From Kiloniella litopenaei (GTDB taxonomy: Bacteria; Pseudomonadota; Alphaproteobacteria; Kiloniellales; Kiloniellaceae), in contig NZ_LANI01000005.1 of the NCBI RefSeq assembly GCF_000982415.1, forward strand, positions 268,336 to 332,335: a stretch of 64,000 bases of DNA. The letters run 5' to 3'. Of this stretch, positions 1 to 8,972 are shown piece after piece (the stretch's first letter is position 1; every line of letters starts with the position of its first letter). The translations under genes were made by a program, and so were the position numbers. The notes under the pieces are model-generated. The model saw only the letters and a list, made by a program, of their open reading frames with translations, was not told the origin of the DNA and did no database searches.

Positions 1-303
1 GAAACTGTGTGTATTGGTCCCGAAGATGACATGGAGCAAAGGCGTCAGGAAATTATCTCTTCTGTTGAAAAGGTAGAAGACGGTAGCGGTGTTGTGATTT
101 TAACAGACATGTTTGGTGGTACTCCTTCTAATCTTGCGATATCCATCATGGACAAAGCCAATGTAGAGGTCGTGGCAGGTGTTAACCTGCCTCTGTTGAT
201 CAAATTGGCTGGCCTGCGGGAAACAAAATCCATGAAAGAAGCGGTTTTAGAAGCTCAGGAAGCAGGGCGTAAGTATATTCACGTCGCTTCAGAGTTACTT
301 TGA
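1..303 (+). CDS. PTS system mannose-type EIIA component, 5'-truncated
   Basis: The reading frame is open from the first base of the window, so the N-terminus, including the expected active-site histidine, lies outside. What remains is the C-terminal part of an EIIA-Man (PF03610) domain, with the family stretch VVILTDMFGGTPSNLA followed by NLPLLIKLAG. In this family the domain accepts phosphate from HPr. HPr follows 46 bp downstream and Enzyme I follows that, so the three form one phosphorelay cluster. No EIIB or EIIC permease gene is present here. In Alphaproteobacteria such EIIA proteins usually belong to a regulatory PTS that senses nitrogen or carbon state and does not transport sugar. That role is inferred from family and context. 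Confidence 0.9.
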   Translation, partial: ETVCIGPEDDMEQRRQEIISSVEKVEDGSGVVILTDMFGGTPSNLAISIMDKANVEVVAGVNLPLLIKLAGLRETKSMKEAVLEAQEAGRKYIHVASELL

Positions 304-349
304 TTGTGCTTAAAACTGGGTTTTAAGGGTTCTAAGGGGGAAATAGAAC

Positions 350-616
350 TTGCTTACCAAAACATTGATGATTTTGAACAAGCGGGGATTACATGCCAGA
401 GCTTCGGCCAAATTTGTAAAAGTTGCCGAGGTTTTTGATGCAGAAGTGACCGTTTGCAAGGATGGAACAAGCGTATCAGGATGTTCCATTATGGGATTAA
501 TGATGTTGGCAGCGGCACCGGGGTGTGAAATTGAGCTATCCGCTAGTGGACCTTCCGCCCAAGAAGCAATGGATGCTTTGGAAGAGTTAATTCTGAACAA
601 GTTTGACGAAGATTAA
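350..616 (+). CDS. Phosphocarrier protein HPr
   Basis: An 88-residue HPr. It has the phosphorylation loop RGLHARAS with the acceptor at His15, which takes phosphate from Enzyme I and passes it to EIIA. A serine lies exactly at position 46 within GCSIMGLMML, matching the site phosphorylated by HPr kinase in other bacteria. This suggests dual control, although no hprK is visible in the window. The start is a TTG at 350. It is preceded by AAGGGGG at 334-340, a well-spaced ribosome site, and gives a normal HPr N-terminus. The gene sits between the EIIA fragment and Enzyme I on the same strand and is probably co-transcribed with both. Confidence 0.93.
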   Translation: MLTKTLMILNKRGLHARASAKFVKVAEVFDAEVTVCKDGTSVSGCSIMGLMMLAAAPGCEIELSASGPSAQEAMDALEELILNKFDED

Positions 617-724
617 TTCGGTCAAATCAAACGATCAAACTTCACCAGTAATTTTACTGGGAAGAGTGTAAAAGTGAACAGAAAACACCGTCACTTTGCA
701 TCAATTACGAGATAGGAATGCGCT

Positions 725-2491
725 GTGGCCCATAAGTCCGGTGAACGTATATTCGAAGGTCTTGCTGTCTCACCAGGGGTGGTGATTGGTTCTGCTTATG
801 TCAGTGAATCCAGTGATATCCAGATTTTGGAATATCGAGTTCCGACAGCAAAGATCTCTGCTGAGCTAAAACGCCTGTCTGATGCGGTGCAAAAGGCGCA
901 AAATCAAGTCCTCAAACTTCATGGGCAGTCAAAAGATTTTCACGGTGCTGCCGGTGAAGAGCTTGGCTACCTGCTTGATGCCCATATGCAGATGCTCAAA
1001 AGCTCCAGCTTGATTGGTGGTATCGAAGCGCGGATTCAAACCGGACAGAAAAATGCCGAAGCGGCTGTTATGGCCGAGGTTGGTCAAATTGCCCGTAAAT
1101 TTTCATCGATGGAAGATCCGTACTTACGGACAAAGTCACAGGAAGTACGCGAAGTCGGGCATCGTATTGTTCGCAACCTGACCAAGACAAAGGCAGATTC
1201 CTATTCCGGGCTGACTCCGAATTCCGTGATTCTTTCCGAGGAAATTACACCTGCGGATACCGCGATGATGGACCCCAGTCACATCGGTGGTTTTGCGACT
1301 GTCCTTGGTGGGCCCGAGGGACACACTGCTATTATGGCGCGTTCGCTTGGGTTGCCAGCCGTTCTGGGTGTCCCGGGCCTTTTGAAAGGTGTGGAAAACG
1401 GCGAAGTCATAATTATTGATGGCACAAATGGTCGGGTGATCATTAACCCCAGCCCTGCGCGAATCAAAGACTACAAACTTCGCCTGAAGGATATTGAGCG
1501 TGAAGCCAAAGTTTTGGCGGGTTTACGCGATGTTGCCGCTTTGACCGTTGATGAAGAACGGGTTGGGCTACAGGCGAATGTCGAGTTGCCGCGTGAAACG
1601 GGACAGGCGGTTGCCAATGGGGCTGAAGGTGTCGGTTTGCTGCGAACTGAGTTCCTCTTTATGAACAGGGATGAATTGCCGACAGAGCAGGAACAATACG
1701 AAGCGCTGGCTGAAATTATAGATGGTATGGCCGGACGGCCCGTGACAATCCGGACATTGGATGCAGGGGGCGAAAAGCTGGTTTCGGCTTTGGGAACACA
1801 CCCCACAGAATCGCAAAACCCGGCACTTGGACTGCGGGCTATTCGCCTTTCACTGAAACACCATGATCTGTTGAAAACCCAACTGCGCGCTATTTTACGG
1901 GCCAGTGCTCATGGCCCGCTGCGTATTTTGCTACCGATGGTGACAACGCCAAGTGAAGTACGTGAAGTTCGCAAAGCCTTAACAGAAGTTGCTGAAGGCC
2001 TGAAGAAGCAGAATATTCGCATTGCTGATCCCTTGCCTCCTCTCGGTATTATGATCGAGGTTCCTGGTGCTGCACTGGCTGCGGACGGTTTGGCAAAAGT
2101 TGCTGATTTCTTTGCTATCGGAACCAATGACCTGACGATGTATACCTTGGCAATCGACAGGGCAGAGGAGCAGGTGGCATACCTTTATAATCCTTTGCAC
2201 CCAGCGGTGTTAAAGCTGATTTCCTTTGCCGTTGATGCCGCGCGACGGGCCCATATTCCGGTTTCAGTCTGTGGCGAGGTTGCGGGTGATGTGGATTATT
2301 TACCCCTGTTGCTTGGCTTGGGTGTGCGCGATCTTTCCATGAGTTCCAACGCCTTGCCCCGGGTTAAGAACAGAATACTGAAACTGAATATGGAAGATGT
2401 GACCCGACGTGCAGAAGCGATCATGACACAGCACGATCCCGGACGTATTTCGATTATGCTCCAAGATTATAACGAACGTTATAACTCGTAA
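725..2491 (+). CDS. Phosphoenolpyruvate-protein phosphotransferase (Enzyme I)
   Basis: A 588-residue Enzyme I. It transfers phosphate from PEP to its own histidine and then to HPr. The N-terminal EI domain is followed by the phosphohistidine swivel domain, where His200 sits in GGPEGHTAIMARSLGLPAV. A PEP-binding barrel follows, with GVGLLRTEFLFM and the C-terminal SVCGEVAGD carrying the catalytic cysteine. The start is GTG at 725. The protein begins directly with the EI domain and has no GAF sensor domain, unlike the longer EI-Ntr (PtsP) of many proteobacteria. Length and layout therefore resemble PtsI, while the gene company (EIIA-Man, HPr, no permease) looks regulatory. I give no symbol because ptsI or ptsP could apply. 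Confidence 0.93.
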   Translation: MAHKSGERIFEGLAVSPGVVIGSAYVSESSDIQILEYRVPTAKISAELKRLSDAVQKAQNQVLKLHGQSKDFHGAAGEELGYLLDAHMQMLKSSSLIGGIEARIQTGQKNAEAAVMAEVGQIARKFSSMEDPYLRTKSQEVREVGHRIVRNLTKTKADSYSGLTPNSVILSEEITPADTAMMDPSHIGGFATVLGGPEGHTAIMARSLGLPAVLGVPGLLKGVENGEVIIIDGTNGRVIINPSPARIKDYKLRLKDIEREAKVLAGLRDVAALTVDEERVGLQANVELPRETGQAVANGAEGVGLLRTEFLFMNRDELPTEQEQYEALAEIIDGMAGRPVTIRTLDAGGEKLVSALGTHPTESQNPALGLRAIRLSLKHHDLLKTQLRAILRASAHGPLRILLPMVTTPSEVREVRKALTEVAEGLKKQNIRIADPLPPLGIMIEVPGAALAADGLAKVADFFAIGTNDLTMYTLAIDRAEEQVAYLYNPLHPAVLKLISFAVDAARRAHIPVSVCGEVAGDVDYLPLLLGLGVRDLSMSSNALPRVKNRILKLNMEDVTRRAEAIMTQHDPGRISIMLQDYNERYNS

Positions 2492-2515
2492 CTGTTTTAT
2501 CTGTATTAGTGCGGT

Positions 2516-3220
2516 CTATTCAGACGGCGGGACAAGAGGAATGCGGAGAAACACACCGAACTCCTTGGTAAAGTCGCAACTGACTCTGGCGTGAACGGCA
2601 CCTTGCTTGTCATAGAAACGGGATTTTTGTGAAAGGGGCGTTATGGCTTCGTGCCAAATGCCCGGGTGGATACACAGGCCAAATGATCCGTCACAGTAAA
2701 AGGCGACCCAATCCTCGGGTTTCATGTCGTCCCCGGTTTTTGCCAGCGCAGCAACAAAGGGTTTGTTATCAAGTGGATAGAAGAGCTGCGCGCCATCGGG
2801 ATGATAATTGGCGTGCCAGATCAAAAGTTGGGAACGATCAGGTGCAGGGTTTTCGCGCGATGCTAATCCCGGCTGCTCTGACCATCCCAGAATATAGCGA
2901 TCATTCACTGCCATGTTTTGTCCCAAGAGGACATCGCCTTCCCACCAGAATTCAAAAATCCCGTCCAGATGTCCGGCTTCGTCACCAGTGCCATCGTCAA
3001 TTTTGCGCCATCCCTGGGCGGGCCACTGAACAATTTCAACAGGGTGAGACATGTAGTCTGTTACGATAGTGCCAAATCCCTCCAGCGATTCAGCTGTTGC
3101 CTTAACCAGTGGCATATCAAAAAGCGGAAGTTCATCAGGGACAGCGGGATTCATATAGTCAAAAGATTTCTTTTTAGTATGGACCGTAGAAGTGGTGTTC
3201 GGAGATGATGGTTCAGACAT
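2516..3220 (-). CDS. Ureidoglycolate lyase (AllA)-like protein
   Basis: A 234-residue protein resembling the ureidoglycolate lyase/hydrolase family (PF04115). These are cupin-fold enzymes that release urea or ammonia from ureidoglycolate at the end of purine/allantoin breakdown. Supporting stretches are the C-terminal GLCIHPGIWHEAI, which resembles the family's conserved WH-containing strand, and the DGAQLFYPLDNKPF segment. It is longer than the roughly 160-residue family norm, because about 45 extra residues precede the first recognisable block. No other allantoin gene is nearby, so the substrate is uncertain. It is divergent from the LysR gene at 3346, with a perfect inverted repeat between them, so that regulator probably controls it. 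Confidence 0.6.
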   Translation of the reverse strand: MSEPSSPNTTSTVHTKKKSFDYMNPAVPDELPLFDMPLVKATAESLEGFGTIVTDYMSHPVEIVQWPAQGWRKIDDGTGDEAGHLDGIFEFWWEGDVLLGQNMAVNDRYILGWSEQPGLASRENPAPDRSQLLIWHANYHPDGAQLFYPLDNKPFVAALAKTGDDMKPEDWVAFYCDGSFGLCIHPGIWHEAITPLSQKSRFYDKQGAVHARVSCDFTKEFGVFLRIPLVPPSE

Positions 3221-3284
3221 TAAAGTTTCCCAAAAGATATTCAGATTTTGTCGTCAGTTTGTTCTTTGAGGCTTATCAAAACAA

Positions 3285-3303
3285 ATTAAATTCAGTATTT
3301 AAT
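3285..3303. promoter_or_regulatory. Probable LysR-type operator between divergent genes
   Basis: ATTAAAT, five bases, then ATTTAAT: a perfect 7-5-7 inverted repeat that fits the T-N11-A layout of LysR boxes. It lies in the A+T-rich 125-bp gap between the AllA-like gene and the LysR gene, 43 bp before the LysR start. A second, looser AATTTAATT element follows near 3318. The assignment to this regulator is inferred from position. Confidence 0.55.
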
Positions 3304-3345
3304 AAATTAAATAAAATTTAATTCTGAGTTCAGATCGGGCATATC

Positions 3346-4224
3346 ATGAGGCATAGTCAACTGAGGGCATTTGATGCCGTGGCAAGAGAAGGGAGCTTTG
3401 CCAGAGGCGCTCACCTGTTGAACTTAAGTCCTCCTGCTGTGACTATTCAGGTGAAAAGCCTTGAAGAGGCCTATGGATTGACGCTTTTTATCCGAAGCGG
3501 GGGTAAAGCTATTCTGACACCGGATGGTCAGGCTTTATACGATAGAACGCGCCGCTTCTTTATTGAAGAGGAAGAGATCCAAAGTTATTTGTCTGCATCT
3601 TCTGCTTTGGAAAAAGGTTATTTGAAAATAGCAGCAGATGGCCCGCACGCTGCTTTGAATATCATTGCAGCATTTCGTGAAAAATGTCCGGGCATCAAGT
3701 TGACCGTGGCTCTTGGGAATGCAGAGACGGTGAGGCAGGATATTTTGGCGCAAAGGGCAGATGTGGGCATCACGGCGAATTGCCCGGAAAGTGATCGACT
3801 GGTTATTGACGAACTGTCGGTGCAGTCAATGATTTCCTTGATTCCCAAAGGGCACCGTTTCAGCTCTCGAAAAGAGCTTTCTCTGCCTGAATTGATGTGT
3901 GAGCCATTGATTTTACGTGAACGTGGATCCAACACGAGACGGGTTTTTGAAGGGGCGATAAAAGAGCTTTCTCTGAACTATGAAAACGAACTGGAGCTCG
4001 GTAGTCGAGAAGCTGTTCGGGAAGCTGTTGCCGTTGGCTTGGGTATCGGGTTTTTATTTGAGCATGAAGTTCTTGGGGATAATCGTGTCGTTGCTGTGCC
4101 GTTGAAAGAGCTCGCAAGTAGTAATCGTGATATGGTGATTTGTCTGAAGAGCCAGCTTAAACGAAGGGTTGTAGAATCCTTTGTTTCATTAGCAAGAACC
4201 TTCGCAGAGCTTAAAGTCACTTAG
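3346..4224 (+). CDS. LysR-family transcriptional regulator
   Basis: A 292-residue LysR regulator. The N-terminal winged helix-turn-helix spans about residues 1-60 (RHSQLRAFDAVAREGSFARG, then PPAVTIQVKSLEEAYG). The C-terminal periplasmic-binding-like effector domain spans about 90-290. The N-terminus resembles, from memory, the LysR regulators associated with aminoethylphosphonate catabolism, but no phosphonate gene is in the window, so I do not name an effector. It is transcribed away from the AllA-like gene, and the shared 125-bp region carries a T-N11-A palindrome. The usual mode would be repression of itself and activation of the divergent gene when the inducer binds. Confidence 0.88.
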   Translation: MRHSQLRAFDAVAREGSFARGAHLLNLSPPAVTIQVKSLEEAYGLTLFIRSGGKAILTPDGQALYDRTRRFFIEEEEIQSYLSASSALEKGYLKIAADGPHAALNIIAAFREKCPGIKLTVALGNAETVRQDILAQRADVGITANCPESDRLVIDELSVQSMISLIPKGHRFSSRKELSLPELMCEPLILRERGSNTRRVFEGAIKELSLNYENELELGSREAVREAVAVGLGIGFLFEHEVLGDNRVVAVPLKELASSNRDMVICLKSQLKRRVVESFVSLARTFAELKVT

Positions 4225-4363
4225 TGTGATGTTTCTTGGTAAAATACTGATATCAAAATGAAGTCGTTTGTCATAGTTATCCTCTAATTTATGGAACGGT
4301 GATGATTTCATGAAATGGGTTGCAAAATTGGTTTGGGACTGTTAGTTTTCTGCCAAAATAAAC

Positions 4364-4383
4364 ACATAAAGATTTCTTTATGT
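4364..4383. promoter_or_regulatory. Palindromic operator before ahcY, SahR/SamR-like
   Basis: ACATAAAGA, two T bases, then TCTTTATGT: a perfect palindrome with 9-base arms ending 27 bases before the ahcY start codon. From memory it closely matches the ATAAAGATATCTTTAT-type motif reported for ArsR-family SahR/SamR regulators of the S-adenosylmethionine cycle in Alphaproteobacteria. The target gene, which encodes SAH hydrolase, fits that regulon exactly. The arms could also pair as an RNA hairpin in the 5' leader. Confidence 0.6.
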
Positions 4384-4409
4384 AACTGCCATAGATGAAA
4401 GCCAAGTAC

Positions 4410-5705
4410 ATGACAGAATTTACTGATTATAAAGTTGCGGATATGTCCCTCGCTGATTGGGGCCGTAAAGAAATCACGATTGCTGAAACTGAAATGCCAG
4501 GTCTAATGGCACTTCGTGAAGAGTTTGGCGAAAGCAAGCCACTTGCAGGGGCTCGTATTGCCGGTTGTTTGCACATGACAATTCAGACCGCAGTTCTGAT
4601 CGAAACTCTTACTGCTCTTGGTGCAGAGGTTCGTTGGTCTTCTTGTAACATCTTCTCCACTCAGGATCAGGCTGCGGCTGCTATCGCGGCTACTGGTGTT
4701 CCTGTTTTCGCCTGGAAAGGTGAAACAGAGGAAGAGTTCAACTGGTGCATTGAACAGACAATCGAAGGTCCTGATGGCTGGAAGCCAAACCTTATCCTTG
4801 ATGATGGTGGTGACCTTACTGTGATGGTTCACGATCACTTCCCGGAACTTCTTGACGATATTCGCGGCCTTTCCGAAGAAACAACAACGGGTGTTCATCG
4901 TCTGTATGAAATGGCCAAAAAAGGCACATTGAAAGTACCAGCGATTAATGTGAATGACTCTGTTACAAAATCAAAATTCGATAACCTTTATGGCTGTCGC
5001 GAATCCCTTGTTGATGGCATCAAACGTGCGACTGACGTTATGGTTGCTGGTAAAGTTGCTGTTGTTGGTGGTTTTGGTGATGTTGGTAAAGGTTCTGCGG
5101 CTTCCCTGCGTACACAGGGTGCACGCGTTCTTGTAACCGAAATTGATCCGATTTGCGCACTTCAGGCCGCAATGGAAGGTTACGAAGTAACAACTATGGA
5201 AGAAGCTGCTTCTATCGGTGATATCTTTGTAACGACAACAGGTAACAAAGACATCATTACAATCGACCACATGCGTGATATGAAAGATCGCGCAATCGTT
5301 TGTAACATCGGTCATTTCGATTCAGAAATCCAGATTGCTGCTCTTCGTAATTATCCTTGGCACAATGTTAAGGATCAGGTTGACGAAGTTGAATTCCCTG
5401 ATGGCAAGCGTTTGATCATTCTTGCCGAAGGTCGTCTTGTAAACCTTGGTTGTGCAACAGGTCATCCAAGCTTCGTGATGTCTGCTTCCTTTACAAACCA
5501 GGTTCTCGCACAGATCGAACTGTGGGAAAATTCAGCGAATTATGAGAACAAAGTTTATGTTCTGCCTAAAGCACTGGATGAAAAAGTTGCAATGCTTCAC
5601 CTTGCCAAACTGGGTGTTAAGTTAACCAAGCTGACACAAGAACAAGCTGATTACATTGATGTGCCAGTTGAGGGTCCTTTTAAGCAGGATCATTACCGTT
5701 ACTAA
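4410..5705 (+). CDS. ahcY: Adenosylhomocysteinase (SAH hydrolase)
   Basis: Cleaves S-adenosylhomocysteine to adenosine and homocysteine, relieving product inhibition of methyltransferases and feeding methionine resynthesis. The 431-residue protein shows the N-terminal substrate block [17 protein letters not shown], the NAD-binding loop [15 protein letters not shown], the block [22 protein letters not shown] and the invariant C-terminus DHYRY, so it is full length. An in-frame ATG at 4395 would add five residues. I prefer 4410, where the usual [17 protein letters not shown] begins two residues in, but neither start has a strong ribosome site. A palindrome at 4364-4383 probably controls it, and a terminator follows at 5768. 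DivL is the next gene, as in many Alphaproteobacteria. Confidence 0.96.
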   Translation: MTEFTDYKVADMSLADWGRKEITIAETEMPGLMALREEFGESKPLAGARIAGCLHMTIQTAVLIETLTALGAEVRWSSCNIFSTQDQAAAAIAATGVPVFAWKGETEEEFNWCIEQTIEGPDGWKPNLILDDGGDLTVMVHDHFPELLDDIRGLSEETTTGVHRLYEMAKKGTLKVPAINVNDSVTKSKFDNLYGCRESLVDGIKRATDVMVAGKVAVVGGFGDVGKGSAASLRTQGARVLVTEIDPICALQAAMEGYEVTTMEEAASIGDIFVTTTGNKDIITIDHMRDMKDRAIVCNIGHFDSEIQIAALRNYPWHNVKDQVDEVEFPDGKRLIILAEGRLVNLGCATGHPSFVMSASFTNQVLAQIELWENSANYENKVYVLPKALDEKVAMLHLAKLGVKLTKLTQEQADYIDVPVEGPFKQDHYRY

Positions 5706-5767
5706 TAATGCCGTTATGGGGTGATTGACGGTCTCTACCGATAAGATTGCCCTAAAAAGAATATCTT

Positions 5768-5803
5768 CAGGGGACGCAGGTTGATTTCTGTGTCCCCTGT
5801 TTG
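5768..5803 (+). terminator. Rho-independent-like terminator after ahcY
   Basis: CAGGGGACGCAG pairs with CTGTGTCCCCTG (12 bp with one G-U) around an 8-base loop. Only a short T tract (TTT) follows, so termination may be partial. Confidence 0.6.
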
Positions 5804-5917
5804 CGTTCAACATCTTGTTTTGACAAGATAAACTTATTACACTTGATCTGGGTTTTCTGGCAGTTTCAAAAAATCCCCACAAAATATGGATTTACTGCAC
5901 TTATTGAGGGGAACGCA

Positions 5918-8413
5918 GTGTCGTCATTTTCGGCTTATCTGCCGGGCTTCTTTCTTACTCTCATTATCCTGCTTGGCTCGGGGTTAATTGTTTTTGCCTA
6001 TCGTCACCGTTGGCGATTGCTTCAACAAAAACTCAATGACTTGCAGATAAGATCGTCACTCGACCGTGCTGCGGTTCTAGCGGCTCCTCTTGGGTGTGTC
6101 ACCTATTCTCACCACGATAAAAAATCGCGGGCCAGTGTTGGCGTTGTCCGTGAGTTTGGTCTGGATAAAGGAGAGATTGATTTTAATGCAATCTCTATCG
6201 CCTTTCAGCGTGGAACAGGTGAAGCGAATACGCTGACAGAGGCTTTTGAGAGTCTCAGGGATCAAGGCAGGTCCTTTACGCTGACGTTACGCGCCAAAGG
6301 GCGAACATATCGAATGCATGGTCAGCGAATAGAAGCCGCGGGTGATAATCCCCCAATTACTGATGTTGTCTGGTTTTCAGATATTAGTGATTTGGCAAAG
6401 CAAGCGAGCACTGCGGCAGAAGAATCCCGGCATGTATCTTCTTTGTTAGAAAACTTGCCGATCCCGGTATGGATGCGTGATGACAACCTTGCGATTACTT
6501 ATTGCAACAAAGCCTATGCAGATGCTGTTGAGGCCGAGCAAACGGAAATCATCCAAAAAAATATAGAACTGGTCGACAGGTCAAAGGTTTCTCAGGCCCA
6601 TAACCTTGCAAGGCGCGCGCTGGATAGTGGTGAAATTTCCTGTGATAAACACCACGCAATTATTGCTGGTGAAAGACGGCTTTTGGAATTCAGTGAAAGA
6701 AAGTTGGATGATAAAACCCTGTTGGGATTTGCGGTTGATCAAACAGGTTTAGAGGAAGCGGAAAACAAATTGGGGCGGCATATCGGCGCCCATGCCCAGG
6801 TACTTGAAAATCTGGGCATTGCTATTTCAATATTTGGTCCAGATGAACGTCTTACTTTCTTCAATTCTGCCTATGCAAATCTGTTCAAGTTAAACGAGGA
6901 TTTCTTGAAATCCGAACCTCATTTAAGTGAGGTTCTCGACACCATGCGTGAAAACCGCAGATTGCCTGAATATGCGAACTTCCCCGAGTTTAAACAGCAA
7001 AGGCTTCGTGATTATCGCACGATGATCGAGCCCGTTGAAGAGCTATTGCACCTCACCGATGGCACAACCCTACGTTCTGTTGCGACGGCGCATCCTTTTG
7101 GCGGTGTGCTTGAAACAGTCGAAGACGTAACAGATCGTCTTGCGCTGGAACGATCATACAATACCTTAACCGCAGTACAGCGTGAAACGTTGAACAAGTT
7201 ATATGAAGCTGTTGTGGTGTACGGAGCGGATGGTCGCTTGAAGCTGTATAATCCGAACTTTGCAGAACTTTGGAAGCTTCCGGAAGATTTCCTCAATAGT
7301 GAGCCACATGTCAGGGATGTGGTTCAGCAAAGTAGAGATCTTTTTGAAGTAAGGGATGGCGATTGGGATAGTCAGCTTGAAATGATGGTCGCACGTGTTT
7401 GTGAGCCCGAGGCCAGATCTGGTCGTAAATTTCGGGCCGATGGTGTTGTTCTTGATTGGGCACAGGTTATGCTGCCGGACGGGGCATCTTTGTTGACATT
7501 CCTTGACGTGACAGATTCCTTTACCGTTGAACGCGCACTGCTCGAGAAAAATGAAGCACTGGAGACAGCTGATAAGCTAAAAACTGAGTTCATCGCCAAT
7601 GTTTCATATGAATTGAGAACACCTTTAAATGCGATTGTTGGCTTTGCAGAAATTCTGGAGAACCAGTTTTTTGGTGAACTTAACAGCAGACAGAGAGAGT
7701 ACAGTCAGGCGATTGTTGAATCTTCGCAGCGGTTAATGACCTTGATCAATGATATTCTTGACTTGGCAACGATTGAAGCTGGCTATCTGCACCTAGACCT
7801 TACCGAGGTCAAGGTCGAACATATGTTGCAACATCTTCACACCATCGGACATGAAAGAGCACGTCACCGAAATATTGATGTGAATATTATTTGTGATGAC
7901 AAGATTGGCTTTGTTCTGGTGGATGAGCGTCGCTTGACACAAGCACTGTTTAACTTGCTGTTGAACGCTCTTAAGTTTTCCCCCGAAGGAGAACGAGTTG
8001 ATATCACAGCAAGCCGTGATCATGAGCTGCGGATTGCCGTGAAGGACAATGGCATGGGGATTAGTAAGGAAGACCAGGAAAGGGTTTTCCATAAATTTGA
8101 GCGTGGTGAAGGCCATGCTAAACAGGCTGGTGCAGGTCTGGGACTGTCCCTTGTTAAAAGTCTTGTGGAACTACATGGTGGTTGGGTAGAGATTGAATCC
8201 AAAATAAACGAGGGAACCACGGTAACTTGCCATATTCCATTGCTTGAAGATCCTGAAAAACCGGGTGGAATTCGCAAGGTTGTTGCCGATACGATCAGTG
8301 CAAACAGTGGTGCACATGACGCTGTTGAAGATCAAAAAATTGCTGAACAGCACGAAAAAAATATCGTAAAAAATGAAGAAGGTGCATCCCCAGAAGAGAA
8401 AGAGGCGCCGTGA
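5918..8413 (+). CDS. divL: DivL-like cell-fate kinase homologue with Tyr in the H-box
   Basis: An 831-residue membrane-anchored histidine-kinase homologue. An N-terminal membrane helix (about residues 5-27) is followed by at least three PAS-like segments near 175, 290 and 425. The dimerization box reads NVSYELRTPLNAIVGF, with tyrosine (codon 7607-7609, residue 564) where kinases have histidine. The ATPase domain is intact: LFNLLLNALKFS, DNGMGIS, GAGLGLSLVKS. Tyrosine at this place is the hallmark of Caulobacter DivL, which acts on CckA and DivK to control CtrA. The neighbours (ahcY before, tsaE after) match the usual divL locus. I start at GTG 5918, preceded by GAGGGG. A longer frame from 5801 would run through the ahcY terminator. 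The C-terminal 60 residues are charged and glutamate-rich. Confidence 0.9.
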   Translation: MSSFSAYLPGFFLTLIILLGSGLIVFAYRHRWRLLQQKLNDLQIRSSLDRAAVLAAPLGCVTYSHHDKKSRASVGVVREFGLDKGEIDFNAISIAFQRGTGEANTLTEAFESLRDQGRSFTLTLRAKGRTYRMHGQRIEAAGDNPPITDVVWFSDISDLAKQASTAAEESRHVSSLLENLPIPVWMRDDNLAITYCNKAYADAVEAEQTEIIQKNIELVDRSKVSQAHNLARRALDSGEISCDKHHAIIAGERRLLEFSERKLDDKTLLGFAVDQTGLEEAENKLGRHIGAHAQVLENLGIAISIFGPDERLTFFNSAYANLFKLNEDFLKSEPHLSEVLDTMRENRRLPEYANFPEFKQQRLRDYRTMIEPVEELLHLTDGTTLRSVATAHPFGGVLETVEDVTDRLALERSYNTLTAVQRETLNKLYEAVVVYGADGRLKLYNPNFAELWKLPEDFLNSEPHVRDVVQQSRDLFEVRDGDWDSQLEMMVARVCEPEARSGRKFRADGVVLDWAQVMLPDGASLLTFLDVTDSFTVERALLEKNEALETADKLKTEFIANVSYELRTPLNAIVGFAEILENQFFGELNSRQREYSQAIVESSQRLMTLINDILDLATIEAGYLHLDLTEVKVEHMLQHLHTIGHERARHRNIDVNIICDDKIGFVLVDERRLTQALFNLLLNALKFSPEGERVDITASRDHELRIAVKDNGMGISKEDQERVFHKFERGEGHAKQAGAGLGLSLVKSLVELHGGWVEIESKINEGTTVTCHIPLLEDPEKPGGIRKVVADTISANSGAHDAVEDQKIAEQHEKNIVKNEEGASPEEKEAP

Positions 8414-8901
8414 CAACAGAAGAGCTGATTGGTGAAATTGTTCTTGCGGATGAAAATGAAACCCGGAAATTTGCTCGTCGTCTTTCCCCTTTTTTGGGGG
8501 AGGGTGATGTTCTGGCTTTGGATGGGGATCTTGGAGCTGGGAAGACAGCTTTTTCACGCGCCTTGATTAATGCCTTTCCGGCAACGGAAGGAGCGGAGCA
8601 AACCGAAGAAGTCCCCAGTCCGACCTTTACTCTGGTACAAATCTATGACCGGGCTGAAAAACAGGTTTGGCACTTTGATCTCTATCGATTAGAGGATCCG
8701 GAAGAAGCATATGAGTTGGGTATCGAAGAGGCTTTTTCTGAAGGTATTTCCCTTATTGAATGGCCTGATCGGCTTGGCTTTTTAATGCCGCGTGGACATC
8801 TAAAGGTAAAGCTGTCTTACGGTGAGGGAGAAACTGCAAGGGTATTGAAGCTTGTGGGGGGGCCGAAATGGCGGGAAAGACTATCCCCTTTGTTTTCTTG
8901 A
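8410..8901 (+). CDS. tsaE: tRNA threonylcarbamoyladenosine biosynthesis ATPase TsaE
   Basis: A 163-residue ATPase that works with TsaB and TsaD to make the t6A modification of ANN-decoding tRNAs in the cytoplasm. Evidence includes the Walker A loop GDLGAGKTAFSRALI, SPTFTLVQIY, HFDLYRLEDPEEAYELGIEEAF and ISLIEWPDRLG, the typical TsaE order. It is slightly longer than many homologues owing to an insert near residues 58-66. The GTG start overlaps the divL stop by four bases (GTGA), so the two genes are translationally coupled. In related genomes an AmgK-type sugar kinase often follows. Here the next gene is the nucleotidyltransferase. Confidence 0.93.
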   Translation: MTTEELIGEIVLADENETRKFARRLSPFLGEGDVLALDGDLGAGKTAFSRALINAFPATEGAEQTEEVPSPTFTLVQIYDRAEKQVWHFDLYRLEDPEEAYELGIEEAFSEGISLIEWPDRLGFLMPRGHLKVKLSYGEGETARVLKLVGGPKWRERLSPLFS

Positions 8902-8972
8902 AATCTGGTGTTTTCTTAAAGCGTGACTTGATCGACGATGGGTCCGACTAATAGCAGGATATAGTAATTCCG

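Noticed and set aside
5801..5917. N-terminal extension of DivL by 39 codons
   Set aside because: It begins inside the ahcY terminator hairpin and lacks a ribosome site; GTG 5918 has GAGGGG and a normal start before the membrane helix.
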